Program-made: the position numbers and the translations under genes | Assembly: GCA_034435835.1 (NCBI GenBank) | Contig: DAOTWF010000030.1 | Coordinates: 146,498-210,497, forward strand | From: CALJTV01 sp034435835 | GTDB taxonomy: Bacteria; Chloroflexota; Dehalococcoidia; GIF9; UBA5629 | Direction of reading: 5' to 3' | Length of the DNA: 64,000 nucleotides | Part shown: positions 7,822 to 20,405 of the stretch, piece after piece | How positions within the stretch are numbered: the stretch's first letter is position 1 | Layout: the number at the start of each line of letters is the position of its first letter | The notes under the pieces: model-generated | What the model saw: only the letters and a program-made list of their open reading frames with translations | Told to the model about the DNA's origin: nothing | Databases searched by the model: none

Positions 7822-9783
7822 ATGGGCAAACTTCTCTGGCAACCTTCGGAAGAACGGAGGCATCAGGCAAACATCACCAGATACATCCAGTTCGTAAACA
7901 GGCGGTACGGTAAGAACTTCAGCACCTACTGGGAGCTATACGAATGGTCGGTGAGCGAAATACCGGAGTTCTGGGCTTCAGTATGGGACTTTGTGGGCAT
8001 AAAGGCATCTCGAAAATACGAGACCGAGGTCGATGATGTCCGTAAGATGCCCGGAGCCCGGTGGTTTATCGGGGCAAGGCTCAACTTCGCCGAAAACCTG
8101 CTGAGGTACCGGGATGAACACACTGCATTCATATTCAAGGGAGAGACACAGGTATCGAGGCGGATGAGCTATGCCCAGCTTTACGATGCTGTGGCACGTC
8201 TGGCAGCGTCCCTGCGCAATATCGGTGTGCACCCTGGGGACAGGGTGGCTGCCTATATGCCCAACATGATAGAGACGGCGGTGGCTATGCTCGCCAGCAC
8301 CAGCATCGGCGCCATCTGGTCATCCTGCGCCACAGACATCGGTCCCCAGGCTGCCGCAGACCGCCTGGGGCAGGTCGAGCCCAAAGTCCTGTTCACCGTC
8401 GACAGCTACTATTATAAGGGCAAACGCTTCAGCACCATCGATAATGCCGCCCAGCTCGTTAAGTCTATACCATCGATTGAGAAAGTCATCGTAGCCCAGT
8501 ACGGAGAACATAAACCGGACATCACTCCCATCCCTAACTCGGTGCACTGGACAGAGTTCCTTGCACAGGGGAAAACGCCGGAACTCAAGTTCGAACAGCT
8601 ACCACCCGACCATCCGGTGTACATTATGTTCTCCTCGGGCACCACCGGTAAACCTAAATGCCTTGTCCAGGGGGCTGCCGGTATCCTCGTCAACCAACTG
8701 AAAGAACTGATAATCCACACGGACCTGAAGCGAGAAGACATCCATCTGTTCATCACCACCTGTAGCTGGATGATGTGGAACTGGATGCTAAGCTCACTAG
8801 CAACGGGAAACACCCTTATCCTTTACGACGGTAACCCCAATCACCCCGACCCGGGCACCATGTGGAAAATCATTCAGGAAGAAAAGGTGACCATGTTCGG
8901 CTGCAGTGCCAGTTACATTAACTACCTGAGAAACGAAGGCTTCAAGCCTGGCAAAGCATATGACCTGTCCTCGCTGAAGGAAATCTGGCAGACAGGTTCG
9001 GCTCTCTCCGCTGAGGGGTTCGAATACGTCTACCAGGAGATAAAGCAGAACCTCCACTTCAATTCAAGTTCTGGTGGCACAGATATAAACGGATGCTTCT
9101 TCACCGGCAGCCCCATTCAGCCAGTATATGCCGGCGAACTGCAGGGGCCTGCCTTGGGGATGAAGGTAAAGGCATACGACGAAAGAGGAAACCCGGTGGT
9201 CGACCAGATGGGTGAACTCGTCTGCGAAGCTGCAGCCCCACCCATGCCGCTTTACTTCTGGAACGACCCCGATGGTAAAAAGTACCGCGAAGCTTACTTC
9301 GAGGTCTACCCCGGCGTATGGCGGCATGGCGACTATATCCTCATCCACAGCGATACTGGCGGCGTCACATTTTATGGACGCTCCGATTCGACGCTGAAGC
9401 CCTCGGGCGTACGCATCGGCACTACGGAGATATACAACATCGTCGAAGCGCTACCAGGGATAGCTGATAGCCTGGCAATAGGGCAGAGCTGGAAGGGCGA
9501 TCAGCGCGTAATCCTCTTCGTTAAGATGACCGAGGGGCACCATCTCACGCCGGAGCTGGAAGACAGGATCAAGCAGCGCCTCCGCGAGCTGGCGTCCCCC
9601 AGACACGTGCCCGCTAAAATTATTGAGGCACCCGATATCCCCTATACCCTCAACATGAAGAAGGTGGAAAGCGCAGTGACCAACATACTCCACGGCAGGC
9701 CGGTACAGAACAAGGACGCACTGGCTAATCCGGAGTCGCTGGGCTTCTACGAAAAAATCAAAGGGCAGCTGACCGAAGAATAG
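7822..9783 (+). CDS. aacS: Acetoacetyl-CoA synthetase
   Basis: Acyl-adenylate-forming ligase, 653 residues, close to the usual 650. It activates acetoacetate (or a similar 3-oxo acid) to its CoA ester with ATP in the cytoplasm. The AACS-specific N-terminus with conserved tryptophans (LLWQPSEERRHQANI and FWASVWDFVGI) comes first. The ATP-binding P-loop FSSGTTGKPKCLVQG is at about residues 272-286, followed by SSGGTDINGCFFTG and the hinge GRSDSTLKPSGVRIG. The C-terminal catalytic lysine region is PYTLNMKKVESAV. It is probably monocistronic, with its own promoter, and fits a heterotroph handling ketone or acyl compounds. Confidence 0.92.
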   Translation: MGKLLWQPSEERRHQANITRYIQFVNRRYGKNFSTYWELYEWSVSEIPEFWASVWDFVGIKASRKYETEVDDVRKMPGARWFIGARLNFAENLLRYRDEHTAFIFKGETQVSRRMSYAQLYDAVARLAASLRNIGVHPGDRVAAYMPNMIETAVAMLASTSIGAIWSSCATDIGPQAAADRLGQVEPKVLFTVDSYYYKGKRFSTIDNAAQLVKSIPSIEKVIVAQYGEHKPDITPIPNSVHWTEFLAQGKTPELKFEQLPPDHPVYIMFSSGTTGKPKCLVQGAAGILVNQLKELIIHTDLKREDIHLFITTCSWMMWNWMLSSLATGNTLILYDGNPNHPDPGTMWKIIQEEKVTMFGCSASYINYLRNEGFKPGKAYDLSSLKEIWQTGSALSAEGFEYVYQEIKQNLHFNSSSGGTDINGCFFTGSPIQPVYAGELQGPALGMKVKAYDERGNPVVDQMGELVCEAAAPPMPLYFWNDPDGKKYREAYFEVYPGVWRHGDYILIHSDTGGVTFYGRSDSTLKPSGVRIGTTEIYNIVEALPGIADSLAIGQSWKGDQRVILFVKMTEGHHLTPELEDRIKQRLRELASPRHVPAKIIEAPDIPYTLNMKKVESAVTNILHGRPVQNKDALANPESLGFYEKIKGQLTEE

Positions 9784-9826
9784 GTCGCGCCGTCGCCGCA
9801 GTCACCGAGTGTCGCAATTCCTCCAT

Positions 9827-9856
9827 TTGAGTCACTTTGCGGGACTGGGCTATAAT
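9827..9856 (+). promoter_or_regulatory. Promoter of rsmI, directly abutting the start codon
   Basis: TTGAGT (9827-9832), an 18-bp spacer and TATAAT (9851-9856). The GTG start of rsmI is at 9868, only 11 nt after the -10 box, so the transcript would be leaderless or have a leader of a few nucleotides. No Shine-Dalgarno sequence is present. Confidence 0.6.
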
Positions 9857-9867
9857 AGACCTCAAAA

Positions 9868-10695
9868 GTGCCGTCTCTCTACATCGTCGCTACACCGATT
9901 GGTAACCTGGAAGATATTTCCTTGCGTGCCTTGCGGGTATTGAAGGAGGTAGGTTTGATAGCAGCTGAAGACACACGCACCACTCGCCACCTGCTCAGCA
10001 AATACAACATCGGGACACCGGTGACCAGCTATCATGAACATAACAAAAAGTCCAAGCTGCCCTACCTTCTGGAATGCCTTAAGGAGAAGGACATAGCCCT
10101 GGTCTCAGAGGCGGGCACGCCGGGTTTAAGCGACCCCGGCTACGAGCTCATCGCCGCCGCAATCGAACGCAGCGTGCCTGTGGTGCCCATACCCGGTCCC
10201 TCAGCCCTGACCACTGCCCTGACGGTATCGGGGCTACCCGCCAACCGTTTCCTTTACCTCGGCTTCCTGCCAGCAAGGCGTGGAGAAAGGCAGCGTCTCC
10301 TCCGCACTGTAGCCGACGAGCCCTATACCATCGTTGCCTTCGAAGCACCTCACCGCCTCATTTCCTGCCTCAAAGACCTCAAAGAGGTTCTTGGCGACAG
10401 GCGGCTGGCTGTCTGCCGCGAACTCACCAAACTCCACGAGGAGGTATTCCGGGGCAAGATAAGCGAGGCGATCGAGCACTTCACCCAGCCCAGGGGCGAG
10501 TTCACACTGGTCATTGCCGGCAGGGAACCGAAGGAACCGGAACCAAACGCCCAGGTCGAAAAGCAGCTACATGTCCTGCACCAGCGGGGCATCGGCGCCA
10601 GAGAGGCGATATCCACGGTGTCACAAAGGACCGGAATAGGCAGGAAAAAGCTCTACCAGCTTTGGCTAAAAATTGTCGGAGGGGCTGAACCATGA
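9868..10695 (+). CDS. rsmI: 16S rRNA (cytidine-1402-2'-O)-methyltransferase
   Basis: SAM-dependent tetrapyrrole-methylase-fold enzyme of 275 residues that 2'-O-methylates C1402 in the decoding centre of 16S rRNA. Family blocks in order: LYIVATPIGNLEDIS at the N-terminus, AAEDTRTTRHLL, SYHEHN, SEAGTPGLSDPG and PIPGPSALTTALTVSGLP. The C-terminal helical domain ends TGIGRKKLYQLW. The GTG start is set by homology to the start of the fold and lies 11 nt from the -10 box. The stop overlaps the start of the next small gene (ATGA), giving translational coupling to a zinc protein and then metG. Confidence 0.93.
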   Translation: MPSLYIVATPIGNLEDISLRALRVLKEVGLIAAEDTRTTRHLLSKYNIGTPVTSYHEHNKKSKLPYLLECLKEKDIALVSEAGTPGLSDPGYELIAAAIERSVPVVPIPGPSALTTALTVSGLPANRFLYLGFLPARRGERQRLLRTVADEPYTIVAFEAPHRLISCLKDLKEVLGDRRLAVCRELTKLHEEVFRGKISEAIEHFTQPRGEFTLVIAGREPKEPEPNAQVEKQLHVLHQRGIGAREAISTVSQRTGIGRKKLYQLWLKIVGGAEP

Positions 10696-10886
10696 TACGC
10701 GGCTGTCTCGTTACCGGCGAACTCGAGTGCGATGGATGCCAGCGCGCCATGGAACACGAAGAACAGTACCTGCTGATCGAAGAGGACAGGAAAAAGACGC
10801 GCCTATGCGTCCAGTGCGCCCTGAAAAAGGGCTACGCAAAATATATCAAGGAGAAGGGTGAAAAGATCCTCACCTTTTTCCAGTGA
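10692..10886 (+). CDS. Small CxxC-CxxC protein between rsmI and metG
   Basis: A 64-residue protein whose ATG overlaps the rsmI stop (ATGA). Two cysteine pairs, CDGC at about residues 13-16 and CVQC at about 40-43, could bind one zinc. Between them lie acidic and basic residues, and the C-terminus is lysine-rich (KKGYAKYIKEKGEKI). It looks like a small zinc-binding protein. No function is known to me. Its coupling to rsmI and placement before metG suggest a link to translation, but this is inference only. Confidence 0.7.
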   Translation: MIRGCLVTGELECDGCQRAMEHEEQYLLIEEDRKKTRLCVQCALKKGYAKYIKEKGEKILTFFQ

Positions 10887-10941
10887 TTACTGCTTCGTGG
10901 TACAATGTGCAGTAATCCATTGGGAACGTGAGGGGCACTGA

Positions 10942-12611
<1,670 letters not shown>

Positions 12612-12615
<4 letters not shown>

Positions 12616-13574
12616 ACCTGACAGATATCTACAAGCCCATCCAGAAAGACCTGGACGGCGTGGAAAAGGGATTAAAAAAGATAGCCAGCACCGCCTCGCC
12701 GCTGCTCTCGGAACTGCTGGCCCACACTCTGCAGAACGGCGGTAAACGGATCCGCCCAGCACTGACCCTGCTTGCGGGCAAATTCGGGCGATACAATGCC
12801 TCCCGCCTAGTGCCCATGGCTACCGCCATCGAGCTACTCCATACCGCCACCCTTGTCCACGATGACATAGTGGATAAATCAGCGGTGCGACGGGGAAAGC
12901 CAACTGTAAGCCGCGCCTGGGGAGAGAACAGGGCACTGCTCCTCGGCGACTACCTCTTCGCCCGTGCCGGCAGGCTGGCTGCCAGCACCGGCAACCTCAG
13001 GGTAGTGGAATTGTTTTCTGAGACCCTCATGACCATCTCTGCTGGTGAGCTGAAGCAGACCGGCATCACCTTCGACCTGCAGAAAGCACGCGATGTATAC
13101 TTCGACTGGATAAGCTCCAAGACAGCCTGCCTCTTCGCCACCGCCACCGAGTCAGGCGCCATTCTGGCACAGACACCAGAAAGCACCACCAGTGCCCTTA
13201 GGGAATACGGAGCAAACTTCGGCATCGCCTTCCAGATCATAGATGACGTGCTCGATTTCGTGGGCAAAGAGGCAGAGCTGGGCAAACCGGTGGGCTCCGA
13301 CCTCAGCGAGGGCGTCGTCACCCTGCCCACAATCCTTTTCATGGAGTCACACCCGGACAACCATCTGGTGGCAGGCATCGTGATGAAGAAAGGGACTGGG
13401 TCTACCGCGGCAGCGCTGGAGATGGTGCGCAATTCCACAGCCATCGAACAGTGCCTCGAGATCGCCTCAGACTTTGCCGCCAGAGCATGCCAGGCTATAC
13501 AGCAACTCCCCGATATCCCAGCGAAGCACTCGCTCGAAGACCTAGCACGTTACATCATCAAGAGGCATAAGTAA
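12612..13574 (+). CDS. Polyprenyl (trans-isoprenyl) diphosphate synthase
   Basis: All-helical prenyltransferase of 320 residues that condenses isopentenyl diphosphate onto an allylic diphosphate. The first Asp-rich motif is LVHDDIVDKSAVRRGKPT (about residues 79-96) and the second is FQIIDDVLDF (about 206-215). GGKRIRPAL at about 39-47 is the family diphosphate-binding segment. Chain length cannot be set by eye. The layout resembles the long-chain (quinone side-chain type) enzymes more than FPP synthase, because no extra residues sit inside the first Asp motif. It is translationally coupled to metG through a 4-nt overlap. Confidence 0.88.
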
Positions 13575-13575
13575 A

Positions 13576-13594
13576 GCATCTTGATATAAGATGC
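13576..13594. terminator. Hairpin between convergent prenyl synthase and ftsH genes
   Basis: A 7-bp perfect stem, GCATCTT/AAGATGC, with a 5-nt loop sits in the 46-bp gap between the two converging genes. There is no T-run on either side, so it is at best a weak or factor-assisted bidirectional terminator. Confidence 0.4.
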
Positions 13595-13620
13595 GAACAG
13601 GCTAACAAGCGGGGACAGGA

Positions 13621-15480
<1,860 letters not shown>

Positions 15481-15566
15481 TCCCTATGCACCAATTATAT
15501 CAAAACCTGCCGAATAAGAAAAAAGATGACATAAACTCAGTACAGCATGACACCGAAGCGCTCCCT

Positions 15567-16403
15567 CTATCGGTGGCACATTGACCTGTAGGTCTCCTGC
15601 AAGAGCAGCGCGTCCTCCTCCAAGTTGGGGCTTTCGCTGATCACCAGTCCTTTGACGCCGAAGTCGCACAGCGCCCTGACGAAGTCAGCATAGTTGAAGT
15701 CCGAGTTTTTCAAGTTGAGGTGTCTGCTCTCCCCGCTCCTGGTATAGGCAATGCCCGATACATGGATGTGCATATCCTCCAGTGCTGCCCTGCCCAGCAT
15801 TTTCTCCACCTGCTTCAGGATGGAAGCAAAGCCCTCATAGGAGTTATATTCCCCGGTGCGGGCATGCCAGTGGGCGAAGTCTATACATGGAGCCACCCCT
15901 TCTATTTCCGCGCTCAGCCTCAACACCTCCTCCAGCGTGCCGAACTGGCTCCCCTTCCCGGTCACCTCAGGTCTCACCCACACATTGTTCCCCTCTGCTC
16001 TGAGCTGCCTCACTATCCACTGCAACTGGCCCTTCACCTGCTGGTACACCGCTTCCGGCGGCGTGTCTAAGTAAAATGCCGCATGGAAAACTATGCTCCT
16101 AGCGCCGCACAGATTGGCGATGCGCGCCGTCTGCAGTATCCTCTCCTGGCTGGCTTTCACCTTGTCCGGCTCGGTGGCATTCAAGTTTATAAAGTATGGA
16201 CCGTGGGCACTCAGCACCACACCCAGCCTTTTCGCCGTCTCACCCACCGCCAGCGCCGTCTCCTTTCCCATCTTCACCCCCTGGACAAACTCCAGCTCCA
16301 TACACCCCAGCCCCAACTCCGCCACCTGCTCGATGCCAGCTTCGGTAGACCTCGCCTTGGCGCTCAGCGGCACACCCGCAGGACCAAAAAGCAACTCTCC
16401 CAT
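15567..16403 (-). CDS. TIM-barrel protein, AP endonuclease family 2 / sugar isomerase type
   Basis: A 278-residue xylose-isomerase-like TIM barrel resembling deoxyribonuclease IV-type proteins. Likely metal-ligand segments are ELEFVQG, SAHGPYFINLN, IVFHAAFYLD, RPEVTGK, CIDFAHWHAR, DMHIHVSG and LVISESPNLEED. This His/Glu/Asp set is what endonuclease IV uses for its zinc cluster, but the same fold serves sugar isomerases. ATG 16403 is chosen over an upstream GTG because GGAGGA lies 6 nt before it. The prediction is either abasic-site repair or an isomerase; I lean to a Nfo-like enzyme. Confidence 0.7.
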   Translation of the reverse strand: MGELLFGPAGVPLSAKARSTEAGIEQVAELGLGCMELEFVQGVKMGKETALAVGETAKRLGVVLSAHGPYFINLNATEPDKVKASQERILQTARIANLCGARSIVFHAAFYLDTPPEAVYQQVKGQLQWIVRQLRAEGNNVWVRPEVTGKGSQFGTLEEVLRLSAEIEGVAPCIDFAHWHARTGEYNSYEGFASILKQVEKMLGRAALEDMHIHVSGIAYTRSGESRHLNLKNSDFNYADFVRALCDFGVKGLVISESPNLEEDALLLQETYRSMCHR

Positions 16404-16500
16404 CTTCGTTCCTCCAGCGTTACTCACGCAATGATTATACTTTCAAACGGCGCAAAATACTACGCCCCCACTATAAGGGAGAGGGAAAGGGTGAGGGCGC

Positions 16501-16506
16501 TATAAT
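16501..16506 (+). promoter_or_regulatory. -10 box immediately upstream of the DUF167 gene
   Basis: TATAAT followed by AGACCCGCC and the ATG at 16516, 9 nt after the box. The ten bases TATAATAGAC are identical to those at the rsmI promoter. No convincing -35 is seen, and no Shine-Dalgarno site. Confidence 0.5.
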
Positions 16507-16515
16507 AGACCCGCC

Positions 16516-16800
16516 ATGCCAGACCGGGCAGCGGCAAAAATCGCCGTCATCGTCCAGCCCAATGCCAGTCAGAACAGACCGGTATCTTTCCAGAACGGCG
16601 TATGGCGCCTCAAAATCGCCGCCCCACCTCCCGCAGGCAAAGCCAACAGAGAACCCATCGCCTTCCTCAGCGACCTCCTGGGCATAAGCAAAAGCTAGCT
16701 AGCCATCGAAAAAGGCTTTACCAGCCGCCACAGGCTGGTAACCATAAGTGGATCGACCCAACAGCAGGTCGATAGCTTGCTCCAGAAACCGCTCGGCTAG
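16516..16800 (+). pseudogene. DUF167 (YggU-type) protein interrupted by an in-frame TAG
   Basis: Small protein of the DUF167/UPF0235 family, normally about 95 residues. The first 60 codons read normally, with the family core GVWRLKIAAPPPAGKANREP and FLSDLLGISKS. Codon 61 (16696-16698) is TAG. Beyond it the same frame continues to a second TAG at 16798-16800 and encodes the expected second half (AIEKGFTSRHRLVTISG and QQVDSLLQKPLG). One base change or sequencing error would therefore restore a 94-residue protein. It is called a pseudogene because no recoding signal is visible. The molecular role of the family is unknown. Confidence 0.7.
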
Positions 16801-16857
16801 GTAGAAAAGGGTACCGCCCAAGAACACCAGAAAGTGGCACGGCGTGCTGCGGCAGGG

Positions 16858-17190
16858 CTAGCTTATCTTAAGCTTTAAAAATTTTTCCACCTCAACTCGT
16901 GCTAGTTCGCGCTCCGGCAACCGCGGGCTGAGCTCAACGCCCGGGGTGCCGAACCTACGCAGTACCGGCAACATGAGTAACAGCATGTTCACCGCTGCCG
17001 GCACGATGTATATGCCCCAGCCCTGCCTGCAATTGAACCAGCCACACCCGCTCCCACAAACAAAGCTTCTTCGAGTTCTAATCGCGTCCTTTCCTGGCAC
17101 AATTCCTTCTTAGCAAGCCTCGCTTGAATAAGAGCATCCCCACGTAACCTGTCAGCCTCGCATTTTCTATTTGGTTCGAACCTTTCTTAG
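16858..17190 (-). pseudogene. Possible decayed gene
   Basis: This otherwise empty 550-nt gap (16801-17351) holds two abutting open stretches on the minus strand in different frames. The right one (about 17190 to 17010) has no start codon and encodes a charged helix, ADRLRGDALIQARLAKKEL, running into a glycine-rich hydrophobic segment. The left one ends at 16858 and encodes VPAAVNMLLLMLPVLRRFG followed by RELARVEVEKFLKLKIS. Together they look like a frameshifted remnant of a small membrane protein. I do not recognise the family, and chance open frames remain possible. Confidence 0.3.
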
Positions 17191-17351
17191 CCGTGCAGCA
17201 CAAGTCTATGACGGCTCCACCTATTCATATAAGACTGCCTTACTGAAGTTATGGGTAAATTGCATCCATCAGCCGTCGTTTGACGCTGAACTGGCGGATT
17301 TCGTACAATTCCGCCTGTGTGAGGTCACCGTACAGCACTGGAGCGGCAACT

Positions 17352-17915
17352 ATGCAGAGATTACCAGCACTGCTAACAGCCCTGTTCCTCCTTTCATCCT
17401 TGCTTTTTGCCTGCACAAAAGAAGCACCTGGGGCGGCATCCCCGGCACCACAAGCCAACCTGGAGCTTACCAGTACCGCCTTCCAGAACGGCGGTAACAT
17501 ACCTGCCAAATATACCTGTGACAGCGAAAACCTCTCGCCACCTCTCGCCTGGGGAGAGCCGCCGACGGGGACAAAATCGTTCGCCCTCATCTGCGATGAC
17601 CCCGATGCCCCTATAGGCGTGTTCACCCACTGGGTCGTCTTCAATATCCCACCCACCACAAGGCAACTTGAAGAGGATGTCCCGGCACAAGAACGACTGG
17701 CAAACGGCGCTTTGCAGGGCAAAAGCGGCTTCGGCAAACTCGGCTACGGTGGTCCCTGCCCGCCAAGGGGCTCGCCGCACCACTACCGCTTCAACATATA
17801 CGCACTGGACACAGTGCTTGACCTTAAGCCCGGCGCCTCCAAGAATGACCTCCTGGAGGCGATGGAAGGACATATCCTCGCCCAGGGAGAGCTTATCGGC
17901 ATATATCAACGCTAG
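17352..17915 (+). CDS. YbhB/YbcL-type phosphatidylethanolamine-binding protein, lipoprotein
   Basis: PEBP (Raf-kinase-inhibitor-like) fold protein of 187 residues, exported as a lipoprotein: charged start, hydrophobic core, lipobox LFAC at about residues 18-21. PEBP anion-site motifs follow: KYTCDSENLSPPLAWGEPP, CDDPDAPIGVFTHWVVFNIPP, GYGGPCPPRGSPHHYRFNIYALD. ATG 17352 begins the signal peptide. Bacterial homologues are small soluble proteins without a settled function; ligand-binding or protease-inhibitor roles have been proposed. The next gene starts 17 nt downstream, so the two may be co-transcribed and both act outside the cell. Confidence 0.85.
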   Translation: MQRLPALLTALFLLSSLLFACTKEAPGAASPAPQANLELTSTAFQNGGNIPAKYTCDSENLSPPLAWGEPPTGTKSFALICDDPDAPIGVFTHWVVFNIPPTTRQLEEDVPAQERLANGALQGKSGFGKLGYGGPCPPRGSPHHYRFNIYALDTVLDLKPGASKNDLLEAMEGHILAQGELIGIYQR

Positions 17916-17932
17916 CCTACCACCCCATACAA

Positions 17933-20404
17933 ATGAGCACCAAGACAGTCCCCACAATTCTGATATTTTTGATGGTATGCGCCCTGGCGGTGCCAGCGAT
18001 AGACATTCAGCCGGCTATCGCTCAGTCAGCCTGCGACTGGATCGAATATGCTGGTAACCCTATATTCGGGCAGCACCGCAGCGGCGCCAAGACTTATTAT
18101 GTCAAGGTGCTCTACGATTCGGACCAGTTCTCCGGGCACGGCGATAGCGCTTACTACAAGATGTGGTTCGGCTCTGGCAGCGGCACCGGCTATGCCTATT
18201 CTAGCGACGGGATAAACTGGACGGCAGGGGCAAACCCTGTCCCGGGTTTGGCAAACGGCGCCAATCACTCCCTGGTAAAGTATGACCCCAACGGCTTTGG
18301 TCACGGTGTCTACTACAAAATATGGTACTGGGACCCAAATGTAAGTATCTACAGCATCAACGCTCTGAGGTACGCCGAGTCCGCCGACGGGACAAACTGG
18401 GCGAACGACCAGCCGCTCACCCAGGACGCCACCTTCCCGCTGGTCACCGGTAGTCCAGTGGGTTGGAACCGCGGCTCCTACGGTCCCTGCGACCTTGTCT
18501 ATAACCCCAACGGCTCGAATACTCTTGATGACAGCAATCTCTGGAACAACAAGTATGTCATGTACTACATGGGCACCAATGGCGGTAACGAGTACATCGG
18601 TCTGGGTTACTCCACCGACGGGAAGCACTGGAAGAGGTGGGGGAACAACCCCATACTTGCCCCATGCGACGAAGGTGGCTGCAGCAGTGGTCCAGTGCCT
18701 TCCTGCTGGGACTATTGTTCGGTGGGCTACTGCCGGGTAATAAAAATAGGCAGTCTCTGGCATATGTGGTACGGCGGCGGTCCCGGCACCAACCACGGCA
18801 TCGGTTATGCCACCTCCTCCGACGGCATAAACTGGACAAAGCACCCGGACAATCCAATTTTCCACAAAAATGACGGCGTAGCCTGGAGGAACGACCGGAC
18901 TTATACCCCCTGGGTACTATATGACCCGGCTAACTTCAGCGGACATGGCGACTTTTGCCCGTTTAAGATGTGGTTCAGCGGTAAAGACACCCAGGGGAAA
19001 TACTCTGTGGGCTATGCCAGCGCTACTCCGGTGGATGCCGGACCAGACCAGAGGGTCTGTGAGGGCGGCAGCCCCATACCGCTGGTCGGTGCCGTACCAT
19101 CGGGCGGCACCTGGAGCGGTACCGGGGTTTCAGACTCCACCTTCGACCCCGCCGGGCTCGCCCCCGGCGACTACACAGTCACCTATACTTATACCAACGC
19201 CAAGGGCTGCACCAGCAGCGATAACAAAACGATGACCATAGACCCCAAGCCCACAGTTACCGCCTTCAACAACTCGCCCGTCTGCATCGGCGACACCATC
19301 CAGCTCGTGGGAATCTCGGACAACGCCACCTCCTTCCACTGGACAGGTCCTAACGGCTTCACCAGCAACCAGCAGTCGCCATTCATACCCAATGTCACAG
19401 AGGCGATGTCCGGCGACTACACGCTCACCGTCACCAGCCCCTACGGTTGCACCAACTCCGCCACGGTGACCGTAAGCGTAATACCCTGCGCGGTCGTTCC
19501 ATCAGGAGCAGAAAGCATGATCCCAGAAACCACCTGCCCACTGTCAATGTCAGTCAATGCCGAAGGCCGCGTGGCTACAGCAAGTATGACCACAGAGGGG
19601 TCGCTCTGCACAAGCTGCGTGGCGCAAGACCCCACAGGTAAATTAAGCTTGGAAATGGAGGAGGGCACCAGGCTGCTGCTCACCAACAGGACGGTGCCGA
19701 AGCTCATAACGCTCAAAGCAGCTAGGACACTGCCGCCCTCCACACCGCAGAACACCGTCCTTTTGGGGCAAGCCTACGAGTTCAACGCCTATGCCACCGC
19801 ATATGAAAGTACTCCGCTGTCGCTCACCATCTCACCACCAGCAAGGCTGCTCCTCACCTACGACCCCGAAGACCTCCCGCAAAACGCCACCGAGATATTC
19901 ATCGCCACCTACAGCCCGCAAGAGGGCTGGGTTCCGCTATCCCCCGTACCTGGTGCCGTTGCCGCTGTGGGCGAAGCCCGTGGTCTGGTGAGCCACTTCT
20001 CGCTCTTCGTTCTACTGGCGAGAATTTCCGAGCCAGCCCCGGCTAAGTTCACAGCCAGCAACCTGACCATAAACCCGCAGGAGCCCCAGCCAGGACAGCA
20101 AATCAAAATCAACATTGACATAACCAATATTGGCGAGAAGAACGGCGACTACACGGTGGAACTCGTAGTGGACGGCGTGACCAAGGCAACAAGAAGATTG
20201 ACCCTTTCTGGCGGGGAAACACAGACGATAGAGTTTACTTTAATCGAAGACAAACCGGGAATACATTCGCTGGAGGTAGCAGGACTCAGCGCCGAGTTTG
20301 AGGTGGCAAAACAGAAAAAGCTACCAGCGGTCTACCCATGGCTTATAAGCGCGGTGATAATCGCCACATGCCTGGTTATAGCTAAACTGCTGCTCAGCAG
20401 ATGA
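17933..20404 (+). CDS. Large secreted, membrane-anchored propeller / Ig-like / CARDB protein
   Basis: Surface protein of 823 residues. A signal peptide spans about residues 1-30. Residues about 35-360 form a five-bladed propeller resembling GH32/GH43/GH68 carbohydrate enzymes, with recurring blade motifs YSSDGINWT, YAESADGTNW, YSTDGKHWKRW and YATSSDGINWT next to KMWF/HMWYGG strands. Then come two Ig-like repeats (VCEGGSPIPLVG; VCIGDTIQLVG), a beta region, a CARDB-like domain (about 700-795) and a C-terminal helix PWLISAVIIATCLVIAKLLL. Catalytic acids were not verified, so it may bind glycans rather than cut them. Confidence 0.75.
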   Translation: MSTKTVPTILIFLMVCALAVPAIDIQPAIAQSACDWIEYAGNPIFGQHRSGAKTYYVKVLYDSDQFSGHGDSAYYKMWFGSGSGTGYAYSSDGINWTAGANPVPGLANGANHSLVKYDPNGFGHGVYYKIWYWDPNVSIYSINALRYAESADGTNWANDQPLTQDATFPLVTGSPVGWNRGSYGPCDLVYNPNGSNTLDDSNLWNNKYVMYYMGTNGGNEYIGLGYSTDGKHWKRWGNNPILAPCDEGGCSSGPVPSCWDYCSVGYCRVIKIGSLWHMWYGGGPGTNHGIGYATSSDGINWTKHPDNPIFHKNDGVAWRNDRTYTPWVLYDPANFSGHGDFCPFKMWFSGKDTQGKYSVGYASATPVDAGPDQRVCEGGSPIPLVGAVPSGGTWSGTGVSDSTFDPAGLAPGDYTVTYTYTNAKGCTSSDNKTMTIDPKPTVTAFNNSPVCIGDTIQLVGISDNATSFHWTGPNGFTSNQQSPFIPNVTEAMSGDYTLTVTSPYGCTNSATVTVSVIPCAVVPSGAESMIPETTCPLSMSVNAEGRVATASMTTEGSLCTSCVAQDPTGKLSLEMEEGTRLLLTNRTVPKLITLKAARTLPPSTPQNTVLLGQAYEFNAYATAYESTPLSLTISPPARLLLTYDPEDLPQNATEIFIATYSPQEGWVPLSPVPGAVAAVGEARGLVSHFSLFVLLARISEPAPAKFTASNLTINPQEPQPGQQIKINIDITNIGEKNGDYTVELVVDGVTKATRRLTLSGGETQTIEFTLIEDKPGIHSLEVAGLSAEFEVAKQKKLPAVYPWLISAVIIATCLVIAKLLLSR

Positions 20405-20405
20405 G

